Assembly (NCBI RefSeq): GCF_019800665.1
Contig: NZ_JAHVKO010000002.1
Span: 124,001-188,000, forward strand
DNA length: 64,000 bases
Origin: Microbulbifer agarilyticus
Lineage (GTDB): Bacteria > Pseudomonadota > Gammaproteobacteria > Pseudomonadales > Cellvibrionaceae
Reading direction: 5' to 3'
A model generated the notes under the pieces. The model saw nothing but the letters and a program-made list of their open reading frames with translations, was not told where the DNA came from and searched no databases. Within the stretch, counting starts at the first letter, position 1; every line of letters begins with the position of its first letter. Positions 1 through 10,368 of this stretch are shown in pieces. Made by a program: the position numbers and the translations under genes.

Positions 1-507
1 CGCAAGCTTGATTAGCGCAACCCGTACATCGTCAACCAGCGCGACCAGCATCCTGCGGATATTTTCTGAATGCTCTTCGACCGCACCGCTCTGATTTTCT
101 TCACCAGTATCGGCACTGCGGCTGCGAATCACCGCCATGCGCAATACGCCGCGAATAAGTTTGGCGACGGTCTCGCCCATTTCCGCTTCAACGGTTTTCA
201 GCGGCAAGCGCTTTTCTCGCACTGCGCGATACAGCATGGCCGCGCACAGGGCCTCGCCGTCAATTTGCAGATCCGCGAGGATTTCCACCATTTCCAGGCC
301 GGTAAGGAAACTGCTCGCGCCTTCCGCCCAGATGTTCTCCGCTTCGATGGCCCGCTGTTCCGCGTCCTCACTCATCTCCACAGCTTTGCGCAGACTGACG
401 ACGGTACCGCCATCGAGCTGGGCCATGGACTGAATGTGGCGAAGCCACGCCTCCCGGTCCAGGGTGCCGTCAGCTAAGCGCGGATAATTTTTTCTAACCT
501 GTACCAA
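1..507 (-). CDS. relA: GTP pyrophosphokinase RelA, N-terminal part (cut by window edge)
   Basis: Reverse-strand reading from a TTG at 507 runs open to base 1 (169 codons). It begins L/M-V-Q-V-R-K, like the conserved start of RelA, and continues with the helical N-terminal inactive-hydrolase region (segments such as AAMLYRAVREKRLPL). RelA makes (p)ppGpp on stalled ribosomes during amino-acid starvation; the synthetase, TGS and ACT parts lie outside the window. The TTG start is chosen because the residues right after it match the family and no nearby ATG fits. The stop of cysM lies 29 bases upstream on the same strand; relA next to cysM is also the Pseudomonas order. Identification rests on the N-terminal third only. 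Confidence 0.85.
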   Translation of the reverse strand, partial: MVQVRKNYPRLADGTLDREAWLRHIQSMAQLDGGTVVSLRKAVEMSEDAEQRAIEAENIWAEGASSFLTGLEMVEILADLQIDGEALCAAMLYRAVREKRLPLKTVEAEMGETVAKLIRGVLRMAVIRSRSADTGEENQSGAVEEHSENIRRMLVALVDDVRVALIKLA

Positions 508-535
508 TGGTCTAAACTCGCGATCAAAATCATGT

Positions 536-1444
536 TTACTGGTCGGCGTTAAACAGACCCGAGGAGAGGTAGCGATCGCCGCGATCACAAATAATCGCCA
601 CGATGGTGGCATTTTCCACTTCGGCAGAGAGTCGCAATGCCCCGACAACGGCGCCACCGGAGGATACTCCGCAAAAAATACCTTCTTCACGAGCCAGTCG
701 GCGGGTCATGGTTTCCGCCTCCGCCTGACCAACATCCATCACCCGGTCAACTTCCTGCGGGACAAATATTTTAGGCAAATAAGCCTGAGGCCAGCGGCGA
801 ATACCTGGAATCGCAGAACCTTCGGTCGGCTGCAAGCCAACAATTTGAATATCCGGATTCTGCTGCTTGAGATAGCGGCCACACCCCATAATGGTGCCGG
901 TGGTGCCCATGGAAGAAACAAAGTGCGTTATCCGGCCGCCGGTCTGTCTCCAGATCTCCGGGCCAGTGCTATCAATATGCGCCTGCGGGTTGTCCAGGTT
1001 GGAGAATTGATCCAGTACCAATCCCTGGCCTTCGGCTTGCATTTGTAATGCCAGATCGCGCGCGCCTTCCATGCCCTGTTCAGAAGTAACAAGAATCAAC
1101 TCTGCTCCGTAGGCCGCCATTGCAGCCTTGCGCTCATCGGTAGCACTTTCGGGCATGATAAGGATAAGTCGATAGCCTTTAATTGCGGCTGCCATCGCCA
1201 ATGCGATACCCGTATTGCCACTGGTAGCCTCAATCAGGGTATCGCCGGGACGAATCTGTCCCCGGGCCTCAGCGCGGGTGATCATGGAAAGCGCCGGGCG
1301 ATCTTTTACCGACCCAGCTGGATTATTGCCTTCCAGTTTCAGCAGTAGAGTATTGCTGGTCTGCCCCGGAATACGCTGCAAGCGCACCAGTGGAGTGTTA
1401 CCAACACAATCGGCAATCGTCGGGTAATCCGTCGGAAAATCCAT
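536..1444 (-). CDS. cysM: Cysteine synthase B (O-acetylserine sulfhydrylase, CysM type)
   Basis: PLP enzyme of 302 residues that forms cysteine from O-acetylserine and sulfide or thiosulfate in the cytoplasm. The PLP lysine is K47 in NPAGSVKDR, followed by the substrate loop EATSGNTG and the phosphate-binding glycine segment SSMGTTGT. The segment EGSAIPGIRRWP is typical of CysM rather than CysK, which supports the B isozyme and thiosulfate use. The length is normal. It is divergent from barA across 187 bases and lies just upstream of relA on the same strand, as in Pseudomonas. Confidence 0.95.
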   Translation of the reverse strand: MDFPTDYPTIADCVGNTPLVRLQRIPGQTSNTLLLKLEGNNPAGSVKDRPALSMITRAEARGQIRPGDTLIEATSGNTGIALAMAAAIKGYRLILIMPESATDERKAAMAAYGAELILVTSEQGMEGARDLALQMQAEGQGLVLDQFSNLDNPQAHIDSTGPEIWRQTGGRITHFVSSMGTTGTIMGCGRYLKQQNPDIQIVGLQPTEGSAIPGIRRWPQAYLPKIFVPQEVDRVMDVGQAEAETMTRRLAREEGIFCGVSSGGAVVGALRLSAEVENATIVAIICDRGDRYLSSGLFNADQ

Positions 1445-1631
1445 CGTTACTACAGGTCCATCGGCCTAGGCGGGCGCTCATTCTACCTCCGAGCCGGCGA
1501 CACTGCGAATCGAGCAAGGGCGTGCCACAGATTTCCAGCTGCTGAAAGCGTGAAATGGGGCTGGCTTCTACCGTCAGCAAGGGTAGAATCGGACAAAAAT
1601 AACACAATACGCATTAGCGCAGTCAGGCAAC

Positions 1632-4517
1632 ATGGTTCAATCCCGCTCCTCTGACCCTTCATTCAGCCCTAAGATGTCGCCGTCAGGTGCCGCATCCAGG
1701 CGACGCCGCCTATCGCTACGCGCCCTGCTGTTCCGCTACGCGATGACCCCAGCACTTCTTCTGACCATTCTGCTGTGCCTGCTGTTTACTCTGCAGCAGG
1801 CGGGAGACCGCCGGGACCTGCTACTGAGTCACGGCCGCGCTAGCGCAGAGACTCTGGTGGAGCTGATCCACCTGAGCGGTGAACACTCCTTCGAAGAGCG
1901 TATCGAGTGGCTCGATAAGAGCCTGATGGCACTGATGCTCGAGCGCGGCATGATTCGCTCGGTGCAACTCTACCGTGCTGATCTCAACCCGCAGGGTGCA
2001 GAAGAATTTAAGCTCATCTCCAGCGTCGGCCCGCGTCCACGAACAGTGTTCTCAGCCAGTGAGCTGCGCGGCAAACATGCACATATATACGAGGACCTGA
2101 ATAGCTTGCACGTGATGCAGCCCCTGATTGGCGAAAACGCCAACTGCTGGCTGAGTATCGAATTACACCGCCCCTACTTCCTGGTGGGCACCTATCAAGT
2201 GGCTCTGGTCGGTCTGATCGGGCTAATCCTGTGCAGTCTGGTTGCACTGGTCTGGGCGGCTGCCATCGCCGAACGTGCATCACACAGCCTTGAGCGCTTC
2301 AAGCGCACCTTGCAATCCATTGGCAGCGGGAACTTCATGACCCAAGTCCCCAATTCCAGAAACCTCGAGCTACATCAATTGGGTGAAGAAATTGGGCACA
2401 TGGCCCGCAACCTCTCGGAATACCAGAGGGACTACCAGGAGGGCTTGCACCAGACCATGGAGGACCTGCGTCAGTCGCTGGACTCAATGGAAGAGCAAAA
2501 TATCGGGCTGGAGATGGCCCGCAAAAAAGCCGAGGAAAACAGTCGGGTGAAGTCCACCTTCCTCGCCAACACCAGCCACGAAATTCGCACCCCGCTCAAC
2601 GGTATCATCGGGTTTACCAACCTGTTGCTGAAAACTGAGGTTGACCAGCTACAGCAGGATTATCTGCAGACCATCTTGCGGTCATCGGAGAACCTGCTGA
2701 CATCCATTAACGACATTCTGGATTTCTCGCGTATCGAGTCCGGCAATCTGGTGCTCGATCACAGCCCCATGAATTTGGGCCAGGTTCTTGAAGAGACACT
2801 GCAGATCCTCGCGCCTTACGGTTATGAACATAATCTGGAACTGGTGCCGTTCGTCGACCCGCAGCTGCCGCCATCTCAAATCGGCGACCCCCTGCGTATC
2901 AAGCAAATCCTGACCAACCTGGTGAGCCTCGCCATCCGCAGCTCTGAAAATGGCAGCATTCCGGTGCGTATCGAAGTGCTCAGTGGCAAAGAATCCGAAC
3001 TGATGGTGCGCATCACGATCACCGACAACGGTGCGCGCGGCGACGAACAGCGTCGCCGTGAAATGCGCCTCCTGCTCACCAGTGCGACCGCGCAACACCA
3101 GCTTTCAAATAGCGGGATGGGGCTCGGCATTGCGCGTAACCTGGTGCAATCCATGGGCGGGGAAATCGGTCTCGAAGACAATGATCAGGGCAGTTGCAGC
3201 TACTGGATTCAACTGCCCCTCACCATCGACCGCAATCGGGTCGCAGTTACCCGGGAGCAGTTCCCCGGGTGCCGCCTGCTGCTCGTGGACCCCAACCCCA
3301 TCACCCGTACACAGATCTACCAACAGCTCAGCCATTGGCGGGCGGCTCCCCTTGAGCACAATGACGGAGAGAGCCTGGTACCCGCCGTGGAGCAGATGTG
3401 GCGCCACGACGCCCTTCCCGATGGACTGATTATCGATACCGCCCTTGCCGGCGACGATTTCGAAGGCTTTATCAGTACTGTGCAACAGCTGGTCGATACC
3501 TACCAATGTCGAGTGATCGTGCAAGGATCTCCAGTGGACTTGCGACGCTGCTACGATGCATTGCGCACCCGAGTATTGGCCTTCCTTGCCAAACCGGTAA
3601 GCCGCGATGGTCTGCTCCGCGCACTGAAGCGCACGGTTCCGCAACAGGCGCAGTCTCGCCCGCAAACCGGCAATTACCCAGCCCTGCCCTGGCCCACGCA
3701 ACCCAGAGTGCTGGTGGTCGACGACTACGAACCCAATCGAAAGCTGATGAGCGAACTGCTGCGCGCGCAGCATATTGAGGCGTTGATCGCCGGCTCCGGC
3801 GAAGAGGCGCTCCAGCAGTGGCAAAGTCAGCATTTCGATATGATCTTTATGGATATCCAGATGCCCGGGCTGGACGGTATCGCCACCACACAACGGATCC
3901 GCGAGCGGGAATCCGGCCGCCGCACCCCCATCATCGCCCTCACAGCCCATGTAGGCACCGAGGAGAAATCTCGCCTGCTCAGTGCCGGGCTTGACGATTA
4001 CCTGAGCAAGCCGGTCAGCGAGACACAGCTGACACACACCGTAAAGCGCTGGATGGAAGTAAGCAGCACGACTGCACCAGACACCAAAACCGCAGCGGTG
4101 GAACCGCGCCTGGTCGATATCGGCGAAAGTTTGAATCTCGCCAATCAGGATGCGGGCCTCGCGCGCGACCTGCTGCGCATGCTGCTGAAAGGCCTGCACG
4201 AAGACGAGCAGGAGCTCGCCCGTCTGGCACAGAGTGAGGATTACAAAGGACTATTTGAGCGCACTCACCGCCTGCATGGTGGTTGCTGCTATTGCGGCGT
4301 GCCACGCCTGCGCAACGCCACCGGACAACTGCAGGAACTGCTGCGCCCCGTTCAGGAGTGCGACTCAGCAAGTGCAGCGCAGGAGCTGGATGGCAGCACC
4401 TTTAAAACGGCATATGAACTGGTGAAAAAAGAGATTCGCGGCCTGCGCGATTGGGGTGCCGATCAGGATCTGGAAGCGCTGTTTGGTATCGAATGCGAAG
4501 AAGCTGAAACTCACTGA
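1632..4517 (+). CDS. barA: Hybrid sensor histidine kinase BarA/GacS
   Basis: 961-residue membrane sensor of the Gac/Rsm (BarA-UvrY) post-transcriptional control system. Two membrane segments (about 36-55 and 189-211) flank a periplasmic domain; a HAMP linker follows. HisKA has H316 in TSHEIRTPLNG. The ATPase domain (about 415-520) keeps GMGLG (495-499), but its N-box reads NLVSLA, with L433 where the metal-binding Asn is expected, and its G1 box is DNGAR instead of DxGxG. A degenerate receiver (about 545-670) is followed by a true receiver with D741, T771 and K793, and a C-terminal Hpt with H882 in RLHGGCCYCGVPR. The pseudo-receiver and the Hpt sequence are BarA hallmarks. The altered ATP site is unusual (see findings). 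Confidence 0.93.
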   Translation: MVQSRSSDPSFSPKMSPSGAASRRRRLSLRALLFRYAMTPALLLTILLCLLFTLQQAGDRRDLLLSHGRASAETLVELIHLSGEHSFEERIEWLDKSLMALMLERGMIRSVQLYRADLNPQGAEEFKLISSVGPRPRTVFSASELRGKHAHIYEDLNSLHVMQPLIGENANCWLSIELHRPYFLVGTYQVALVGLIGLILCSLVALVWAAAIAERASHSLERFKRTLQSIGSGNFMTQVPNSRNLELHQLGEEIGHMARNLSEYQRDYQEGLHQTMEDLRQSLDSMEEQNIGLEMARKKAEENSRVKSTFLANTSHEIRTPLNGIIGFTNLLLKTEVDQLQQDYLQTILRSSENLLTSINDILDFSRIESGNLVLDHSPMNLGQVLEETLQILAPYGYEHNLELVPFVDPQLPPSQIGDPLRIKQILTNLVSLAIRSSENGSIPVRIEVLSGKESELMVRITITDNGARGDEQRRREMRLLLTSATAQHQLSNSGMGLGIARNLVQSMGGEIGLEDNDQGSCSYWIQLPLTIDRNRVAVTREQFPGCRLLLVDPNPITRTQIYQQLSHWRAAPLEHNDGESLVPAVEQMWRHDALPDGLIIDTALAGDDFEGFISTVQQLVDTYQCRVIVQGSPVDLRRCYDALRTRVLAFLAKPVSRDGLLRALKRTVPQQAQSRPQTGNYPALPWPTQPRVLVVDDYEPNRKLMSELLRAQHIEALIAGSGEEALQQWQSQHFDMIFMDIQMPGLDGIATTQRIRERESGRRTPIIALTAHVGTEEKSRLLSAGLDDYLSKPVSETQLTHTVKRWMEVSSTTAPDTKTAAVEPRLVDIGESLNLANQDAGLARDLLRMLLKGLHEDEQELARLAQSEDYKGLFERTHRLHGGCCYCGVPRLRNATGQLQELLRPVQECDSASAAQELDGSTFKTAYELVKKEIRGLRDWGADQDLEALFGIECEEAETH

Positions 4518-4529
4518 CGCATCTCTGCG

Positions 4530-5309
4530 CTATTCCACAGAATACACCTGGCGGAATAGCTCGCGGCTTTTCATCGGGCGGTTGCCGAGCAAGGGGCTGA
4601 GCAACAATCGTGTAAGCCGCTTGGCTTCCATCAGCACTTCCGCCGATAGTGTTTCAGGGAAGGCGTGCTCATCAGACGCGGCTTCACCGCCGAGCAATTG
4701 GGCCATCGCCAGCAGATGACGGCCGAAGAAGTCCGCCCCGCGCGGCAAATACCCTGGCGGGATCGCCACAGGTACAAAGCCGTCTTCCTGCGTCAATCGA
4801 TACACAGAGTCTGGGCTTATCGGCGCACCTTCGATAGAGCTATAGCCCAACTCGGGGCAACTACCTAGTGCATGCAGCAGCTGTAATTCAAATACTCGCA
4901 GTGGCATCTCCAGCTCACTGCTGCTGTCGCCCGATAACTGCGCAAGCCACTCCAGCAGACGCTGATAAGCCGCAAACACCGCAACCAGACTTTCCCCTTC
5001 CGGCAATAAGCGCAACAACAGCTCATTGGCATAGAGTCCGCCATAAACCGCGCGCCCTTTTAGCCACAATGGCTGGCCGGCACTTTCCACTGGCCCAAGG
5101 GTTTTCAGGTCTCGGCGCCCGAGCAAGGTAACCAGAAGGGGGGCAAACGGCTGTAACGCCCGTTGGCGCCGCTGCTTGTCGCGGCGTGCACCCTTGGCGA
5201 TACAGGCAATCCGCCCGTACTCGGGCGTGAGTAAATCCAGAATTAAACTGGAATCCCGGAACGGACGGGAATGCAAAATATAGGCGGGTTGCGGGGGGAG
5301 CTGCTGCAC
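4530..5309 (-). CDS. recO: DNA repair protein RecO
   Basis: RecFOR-pathway mediator that binds ssDNA/SSB and helps load RecA at gaps. The N-terminal OB-fold is seen in QPAYILHSRPFRDSSLILDL and GRIACIAKGARR, and the C-terminal KSRELFRQV tail is typical. A frame open further upstream would overlap era by about 55 bases. I prefer the GTG at 5309, which places the start about nine residues before AYILHS as in E. coli RecO and gives 259 residues; no strong Shine-Dalgarno decides it. It follows era by 17 bases on the same strand (rnc-era-recO is a classical order) and converges with barA, 12 bases apart. Confidence 0.93.
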   Translation of the reverse strand: MQQLPPQPAYILHSRPFRDSSLILDLLTPEYGRIACIAKGARRDKQRRQRALQPFAPLLVTLLGRRDLKTLGPVESAGQPLWLKGRAVYGGLYANELLLRLLPEGESLVAVFAAYQRLLEWLAQLSGDSSSELEMPLRVFELQLLHALGSCPELGYSSIEGAPISPDSVYRLTQEDGFVPVAIPPGYLPRGADFFGRHLLAMAQLLGGEAASDEHAFPETLSAEVLMEAKRLTRLLLSPLLGNRPMKSRELFRQVYSVE

Positions 5310-5326
5310 GCCGATGGGCCAGACGT

Positions 5327-6286
5327 TTACTGTTTGTCCACGTAGCCGAGACTGCGCAGCGCGCGCTCGTCGTCGGACCAACCGGACTTAACCTTGACCC
5401 AAAGATTCAGCATCACCTTGCTGTCGAACAGACGCTCCATATCCACGCGCGCCTGCTGGCCGATTTGTTTAATACGCTCACCCTTGGTACCAATCAGAAT
5501 ACGCTTCTGACCATTCCGCTCGACCAGAATTGCAGCACTGATATGCAGTACCTTGCCCTCCTGGCTGAACTCTTCTACCTCAACGGTAACCGCATACGGG
5601 ATTTCCGCACCCAGCTGACGCATAACTTTCTCACGTACAATTTCTGCCGCGAGAAAACGGGAGCTGCGGTCGGTGATTTGATCCTCTTCGAAGAAGTGCA
5701 TGCCCTCAGGCAAGCGCTCAACAATCACATCTTCCAGAGACTGGAGATTAGAGGTGCGCAGGGCGGAAATGGGCACTATCTCGGCCTCGGGGAAGCGCTC
5801 GGCCAACGCCTGCAGCTGCGGCAGCACCGCGTTCTTGTCCTGCAGCTGGTCGACCTTGTTCACCGCAACAATCAAAGGGCACTTGAGGCCACGCAGCTTT
5901 TGCGCCACCAATTCATCACCTTCCGTCCATTTCGCTGGCTCTACCACAAACACCACCACGTCCACATCGCGGGTCGAACTGATCGCCGCGCGGTTCATAT
6001 AGCGGTTAATTGCCTTTTCTTCCCCCGCGTGCAATCCCGGGGTATCCACGAAAATAATCTGGTTAGGGCCCTCGGTTTTGATCCCCAGCATGTTGTGGCG
6101 CGTCGTCTGCGGTTTGCGCGAAGTGATACAAATCTTTTGCCCCAGCAAATGGTTCAGCAAGGTGGATTTGCCCACATTCGGGCGGCCGACAATGGCTACA
6201 TAGCCACAGCGGGAAGTTTGGGTATTGGGTTCGCTCAAGGGGGTCTCCGAGCCGGTCGAGCCCGCCTGCATCCGCAGGTCGGGCAA
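5327..6286 (-). CDS. era: GTPase Era
   Basis: Essential Ras-like GTPase with a KH domain that binds the 3' end of 16S rRNA during 30S maturation. G1 is GRPNVGKST (residues 34-42), G3 is DTPGLH, G4 is NKVD. The C-terminal KH segment is recognisable in [21 protein letters not shown]. It has 319 residues with a short extra N-terminal leader of about 25 residues before the G domain. It sits 23 bases downstream of rnc and just upstream of recO, an operon shared by most gammaproteobacteria. Confidence 0.97.
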   Translation of the reverse strand: MPDLRMQAGSTGSETPLSEPNTQTSRCGYVAIVGRPNVGKSTLLNHLLGQKICITSRKPQTTRHNMLGIKTEGPNQIIFVDTPGLHAGEEKAINRYMNRAAISSTRDVDVVVFVVEPAKWTEGDELVAQKLRGLKCPLIVAVNKVDQLQDKNAVLPQLQALAERFPEAEIVPISALRTSNLQSLEDVIVERLPEGMHFFEEDQITDRSSRFLAAEIVREKVMRQLGAEIPYAVTVEVEEFSQEGKVLHISAAILVERNGQKRILIGTKGERIKQIGQQARVDMERLFDSKVMLNLWVKVKSGWSDDERALRSLGYVDKQ

Positions 6287-6309
6287 AATGTCAGATGGGG
6301 ATTATAGGG

Positions 6310-6990
6310 TCAGCCCTGCCCGGTCAGTTGGGCATAGGCTTCTGCGGCGGCGGATTTCTCCGCGGCACGGCGATTGCTGGCAACACCTTTTACCGGTGCA
6401 GCCAGGCCAGATACCCGACACTCCACGATAAACTGCTGGGAGTGCTCCTCACCAGCTACTTCCACGACTTGGTATTCGGGTAACGGTTTGTGACGTGCCT
6501 GCAGCCACTCCTGCAGCCGGGTTTTGGGGTCTTTGGCGGTTTCCAGAGAAAGACTCTGCAAGCGCGGGGCAAACCAGGCCAGAACCCGTTCACGGGCCGC
6601 TTCCAGTCCCGAATCCAGATATATCGCGCCGATAATGGCCTCTACCGCGTCGGCGAGAATGGACGCGCGGCGATGGCCACCACTCTTCATTTCTCCCTCG
6701 CCCAGTCGCAAGCACTCACCAAGCTCCAGCTCGCGCGCGACCTTTGCCAGGGTCTCGCCGCTCACCAACTGAGCGCGCAAGCGGCTCATCTGGCCTTCAC
6801 GGCCTTCGGGGAATTTTTCGTACAGGGCCGCACTTATGGTAAACCCGAGAATCGAGTCGCCCAGAAACTCCAGGCGCTCATTGTTGCGGCTGCCAAGGGA
6901 GCGGTGCGTCAGCGCCAGGTCCAATAGCTCTTGGTTAGTAAATTGGTAGCCTAGGCGGCCACTCAGTCGTTGCAGATGGAGGTCTGTCAC
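6310..6990 (-). CDS. rnc: Ribonuclease III
   Basis: Double-strand-specific endoribonuclease for rRNA precursor and mRNA processing. The signature [10 protein letters not shown] carries acidic catalytic residues (E41, D45), and a second acidic site lies in [15 protein letters not shown] dsRNA-binding domain follows at the C-terminus ([11 protein letters not shown] to the A-rich end [14 protein letters not shown]). The 226-residue length is normal. The stop of the DUF4845 gene lies only three bases upstream, so the two are probably co-transcribed from the lep side. Confidence 0.97.
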   Translation of the reverse strand: MTDLHLQRLSGRLGYQFTNQELLDLALTHRSLGSRNNERLEFLGDSILGFTISAALYEKFPEGREGQMSRLRAQLVSGETLAKVARELELGECLRLGEGEMKSGGHRRASILADAVEAIIGAIYLDSGLEAARERVLAWFAPRLQSLSLETAKDPKTRLQEWLQARHKPLPEYQVVEVAGEEHSQQFIVECRVSGLAAPVKGVASNRRAAEKSAAAEAYAQLTGQG

Positions 6991-6993
6991 CGG

Positions 6994-7446
6994 TTAGTAG
7001 TCATCTCGCTTGCGAAACTGCTCAAGGTCCACAAGCGGCTCACAGCACAGCTCGGGCTTGGCAGTATTCAGTTGTTTGTTAAATTTCATTACCACGTCCA
7101 CATTCTGGAACAGTGGCTGGCGCAGCTCGTAATTGATACTGACCAAAGTGCTATCGGCACCACGGATGATCTTTACCGAGTCAGTCGGCTCACCGCGCAC
7201 ATTATTGATGGTGAAAAAGCGGTCCAGCTCGCGCTTGATTTCAGTGTTACTCATCTCGCGAACGCCGCTGTTTTTGGCCAAGGAGTGCAAACCCTCTTCC
7301 ACAAAATGCGCATCCACATAGGCCGGGCCCATTTTGGATACCACGGTCAGTCCAAAGCCAAATACGGCAATGACGGCCAACCAGCCCCAGTAACTCATGC
7401 CCCGCTGCTTTGCCAAAGCACGTGAAAATTGTGTGTTTAATGCCAT
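6994..7446 (-). CDS. DUF4845 small membrane protein between lepB and rnc
   Basis: 150-residue protein with one membrane segment near the N-terminus (YWGWLAVIAVFGFGLTVVSKMGP) and an extracytoplasmic remainder. The family (DUF4845) is regularly encoded between lepB and rnc in gammaproteobacteria, exactly the position here, but no function is established. The gene context with signal peptidase and RNase III suggests it is carried in the lepA-lepB-rnc-era-recO operon. The product resembles pilin-like one-pass proteins in outline only. Confidence 0.85.
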   Translation of the reverse strand: MALNTQFSRALAKQRGMSYWGWLAVIAVFGFGLTVVSKMGPAYVDAHFVEEGLHSLAKNSGVREMSNTEIKRELDRFFTINNVRGEPTDSVKIIRGADSTLVSINYELRQPLFQNVDVVMKFNKQLNTAKPELCCEPLVDLEQFRKRDDY

Positions 7447-7514
7447 GCTGACCTACCTGTTGTTATCGTTGTTGTCACTGAACCGCGAGCCGCCACTGAA
7501 ACGGGAGCGACCAG

Positions 7515-8282
7515 TCAGTCGATCCCACCAACCCGGCTAAAGCTGGGCAGGCTTAGTAGTTTGTCCCAATGCATCCAGATTGCAAAGGCCTTGCCGACAA
7601 TGTCTTTCTCCGGCACAAAGCCCCACTTGCGGCTATCCAGACTGTTGTCACGGTTGTCACCCATCATGAAGTAGTAACCTTCCGGCACGGTAACGGTGCG
7701 AATATTGCCGTATGGGCCCGGGCGTTGCTGCTTGGCGGCCAGGTGGCGGTGACCGTCGAGGGTCTCCCACATCAGCTCACGTCCAGGGTTTTGCGTATCA
7801 AATCGGATAAATTCCTGCGGCATCGCTTCGCCGTTCACATACAGCTGGTTATTTTCCACCCGAATTTCATCCCCCGGTAAACCCACCACACGCTTGATGT
7901 AGTAGGTCTCATTCATGTGCGGAGGGAAGAACACCATCACGTCGCCACGCTTGGGCTCACCGATATCCACCACTTTGGTGCGGCTCACTGGCAGGCGCAA
8001 ACCATAGGCGTACTTGTTGACCAGGATAAAGTCCCCGACTTCCAGCGTCGGATCCATGGACGCAGAAGGGATCTGGAAAGGCTCCACCACGAAGGAGCGG
8101 AGTACAAACACGATCGCCAACACAGGGAAAAACGACTTGGCGTATTCAACAACTACCGGTTCCTGCACCGGCTGCCCCTTGGCCGCTTTGCGCCCCCGCG
8201 CCAGAAACAGTGCATCAAACAGCCAGATCACCCCTGTCACCACAACCAGCAACAGCAAAATAAGGGGGAAATTGATATCCAT
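7515..8282 (-). CDS. lepB: Signal peptidase I
   Basis: Inner-membrane serine/lysine protease that removes signal peptides from exported proteins. Two N-terminal membrane segments (about 5-25 and 50-66) precede the catalytic Ser75 in IPSASMDPTL and the general-base Lys130 in YYIKRVVGLPGD; the GDNRDNSLDSR box is near the C-terminus. The length of 255 residues is at the short end, like Pseudomonas LepB. It follows lepA by 103 bases and precedes the DUF4845 gene by 68. Confidence 0.96.
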   Translation of the reverse strand: MDINFPLILLLLVVVTGVIWLFDALFLARGRKAAKGQPVQEPVVVEYAKSFFPVLAIVFVLRSFVVEPFQIPSASMDPTLEVGDFILVNKYAYGLRLPVSRTKVVDIGEPKRGDVMVFFPPHMNETYYIKRVVGLPGDEIRVENNQLYVNGEAMPQEFIRFDTQNPGRELMWETLDGHRHLAAKQQRPGPYGNIRTVTVPEGYYFMMGDNRDNSLDSRKWGFVPEKDIVGKAFAIWMHWDKLLSLPSFSRVGGID

Positions 8283-8385
8283 TCAGTTGTCTCTTTCCGA
8301 CTATTTTTTATCAGATACGGCCAGGGAAGACACTATGTACCCCACCCCAGCCGCTTTATTTCAGATTTATCCGTAACGCGCTCGA

Positions 8386-10191
8386 TCAGTTATCAACCTT
8401 GAGCACCGCAAGGAATGCATCCTGCGGAACTTCGACTTTACCCAGCTGCTTCATGCGGCGTTTACCCGCTTTCTGTTTCTCCAACAGCTTCTTCTTACGG
8501 GTCACGTCACCACCATAACACTTCGCGGTTACGTTCTTGCGCAGTGCTTTTACCGTGGTACGAGCGACTACCTGACCACCGATAGCCGCCTGAATCGCCA
8601 CATCAAACATCTGACGTGGAATCAACTCTTTCATTTTCTCAGCCAGGGCGCGGCCACGCTGCTGGGCGTTGTCCCGGTGCAAAATCACCGCCAGAGCGTC
8701 CACCCGCTCACCGTTGATCAGGATATCAAGACGTACCAGTTTTGCCGGGTCAAAGCGCACAAAGTTGTAATCCAGGGAAGCAAAGCCGCGGCTTACAGAC
8801 TTGAGGCGGTCGAAGAAGTCCATCACCACTTCGCTCATCGGTAGTTCATAGCGCAGGGAAACCTGCCCACCCACATACTGCATATCGCTCTGGATACCGC
8901 GCTTTTCCACGCACAGCGTAATCACGTTACCCAGGTAATCCTGCGGAACCAGGATGTTGGCTTCAACGATCGGCTCGCGCATTTCCTCGATCATACCCAG
9001 ATCCGGCATACGCGAGGGGTTATCCATGGTCATGGTTTCGCCGTTGGTGAGTTCCACTTCGTACACCACAGTAGGTGCAGTGGTAATCAGGTCGAGGTTG
9101 TACTCACGTTCCAGGCGCTCCTGGATGATTTCCATGTGCAGCATACCGAGGAAGCCACAGCGGAAGCCAAAGCCCAGTGCGTCCGAGGTTTCCGGCTCGT
9201 AAAACAGGGAAGCATCGTTCAGGGAGAGCTTGTCCAGCGCGTCGCGGAAGGCTTCATAGTCGTCAGAGCTTACCGGGAACAGACCGGCGTAAACCTGCGG
9301 CTTCACCTTTTGGAAGCCCGGCAGCATCTCAACCGTCTCAGCCTCTTTAGCGTGCGTCAGGGTGTCACCAACAGGCGCACCGTGAATGTCCTTGATGCCG
9401 GCCACCACAAAGCCCACCTCACCGGCCTTGAGCTCACCGGTTTCCTTGCGCTTGGGGGTAAATACACCGACGCTATCGACCACATGGGCACGGCCGATAG
9501 ACTTGGTAACAATCTTGTCTTTGTTCTTCAGGGTGCCCTGCACCACGCGCACCAGAGACACGACGCCCAGGTAGCTATCGAACCAGGAATCGATAATCAG
9601 TGCCTGCAACGGCGCTTCCACGTCACCTTCCGGTGGCGGTACCAGACGCACCAGATCTTCCAGCACGTCTTCAATACCGAGGCCCGACTTGGCGCTGCAA
9701 CGCGTCGCCTCGGTGGCATCGATACCGATAATGTCTTCGATCTCTTCCGCGACCTTTTCCGGCTCCGCCTGAGGCAGGTCCATCTTGTTCAGAACAGGGA
9801 TCACTTCCAGACCCTGCTCGATGGCGGTGTAACAGTTGGCGACGGATTGCGCCTCTACGCCCTGGGCCGCGTCCACTACCAGCAATGCGCCTTCACAGGC
9901 GGCCAGCGAGCGGGAAACCTCATAGGAGAAATCCACGTGCCCTGGGGTATCAATAAAGTTCAGCTGGTAGGTTTTGCCGTCACGGGCCTTGTAGTCCAGA
10001 GTAACGCTCTGGGCCTTAATGGTAATGCCCCGCTCCCGCTCGATATCCATGCTATCGAGTACCTGTGCCGCCATCTCACGGTCGCTCAGGCCACCGCAGA
10101 CCTGGATAAAGCGGTCTGCCAGAGTGGATTTGCCGTGGTCGATATGGGCAATAATGGAAAAGTTGCGGATATGGGAGAGATCAGTGGCCAC
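8386..10191 (-). CDS. lepA: Elongation factor 4 (LepA)
   Basis: Ribosomal GTPase of 601 residues that acts in initiation and back-translocation under stress. G1 is AHIDHGKST, switch II is DTPGHVDF, G4 is NKMDLP. The EF4-specific C-terminal domain ends with the Lys-rich stretch [20 protein letters not shown]. It is adjacent to lepB on the same strand, the usual pairing. The upstream neighbour on that strand is mucD, separated by a 177-base gap holding a terminator hairpin. Confidence 0.98.
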   Translation of the reverse strand: MATDLSHIRNFSIIAHIDHGKSTLADRFIQVCGGLSDREMAAQVLDSMDIERERGITIKAQSVTLDYKARDGKTYQLNFIDTPGHVDFSYEVSRSLAACEGALLVVDAAQGVEAQSVANCYTAIEQGLEVIPVLNKMDLPQAEPEKVAEEIEDIIGIDATEATRCSAKSGLGIEDVLEDLVRLVPPPEGDVEAPLQALIIDSWFDSYLGVVSLVRVVQGTLKNKDKIVTKSIGRAHVVDSVGVFTPKRKETGELKAGEVGFVVAGIKDIHGAPVGDTLTHAKEAETVEMLPGFQKVKPQVYAGLFPVSSDDYEAFRDALDKLSLNDASLFYEPETSDALGFGFRCGFLGMLHMEIIQERLEREYNLDLITTAPTVVYEVELTNGETMTMDNPSRMPDLGMIEEMREPIVEANILVPQDYLGNVITLCVEKRGIQSDMQYVGGQVSLRYELPMSEVVMDFFDRLKSVSRGFASLDYNFVRFDPAKLVRLDILINGERVDALAVILHRDNAQQRGRALAEKMKELIPRQMFDVAIQAAIGGQVVARTTVKALRKNVTAKCYGGDVTRKKKLLEKQKAGKRRMKQLGKVEVPQDAFLAVLKVDN

Positions 10192-10313
10192 TGCGAGGAT
10201 AAAACCTTTTAAAAATCAGTGAGTTAATGAGCGGACCGGGCCGCGTTGTGGGCGCAAGTCTAACAGGTTGCGCAAAAAGTGCATCCAATCTGTCTGCAAC
10301 CCTCGAAACAACT

Positions 10314-10344
10314 GGGCTCGGCGCCGTATCACGACGCCGAGCCC
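10314..10344 (-). terminator. Hairpin terminator after mucD
   Basis: A perfect 10-bp stem (gggctcggcg with cgccgagccc, 11-base loop) lies 25 bases past the mucD stop. The minus-strand flank is only moderately U-rich (AGTTGTTTCG), so it may be a weak or rho-assisted terminator separating mucD from lepA. Confidence 0.6.
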
Positions 10345-10368
10345 ATGTACTCACTGGCTTTGCTGGCT

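Noticed and set aside
3105..4199. 364-codon minus-strand frame antisense to barA
   Set aside because: Shadow of the receiver/Hpt part of barA, no independent evidence.
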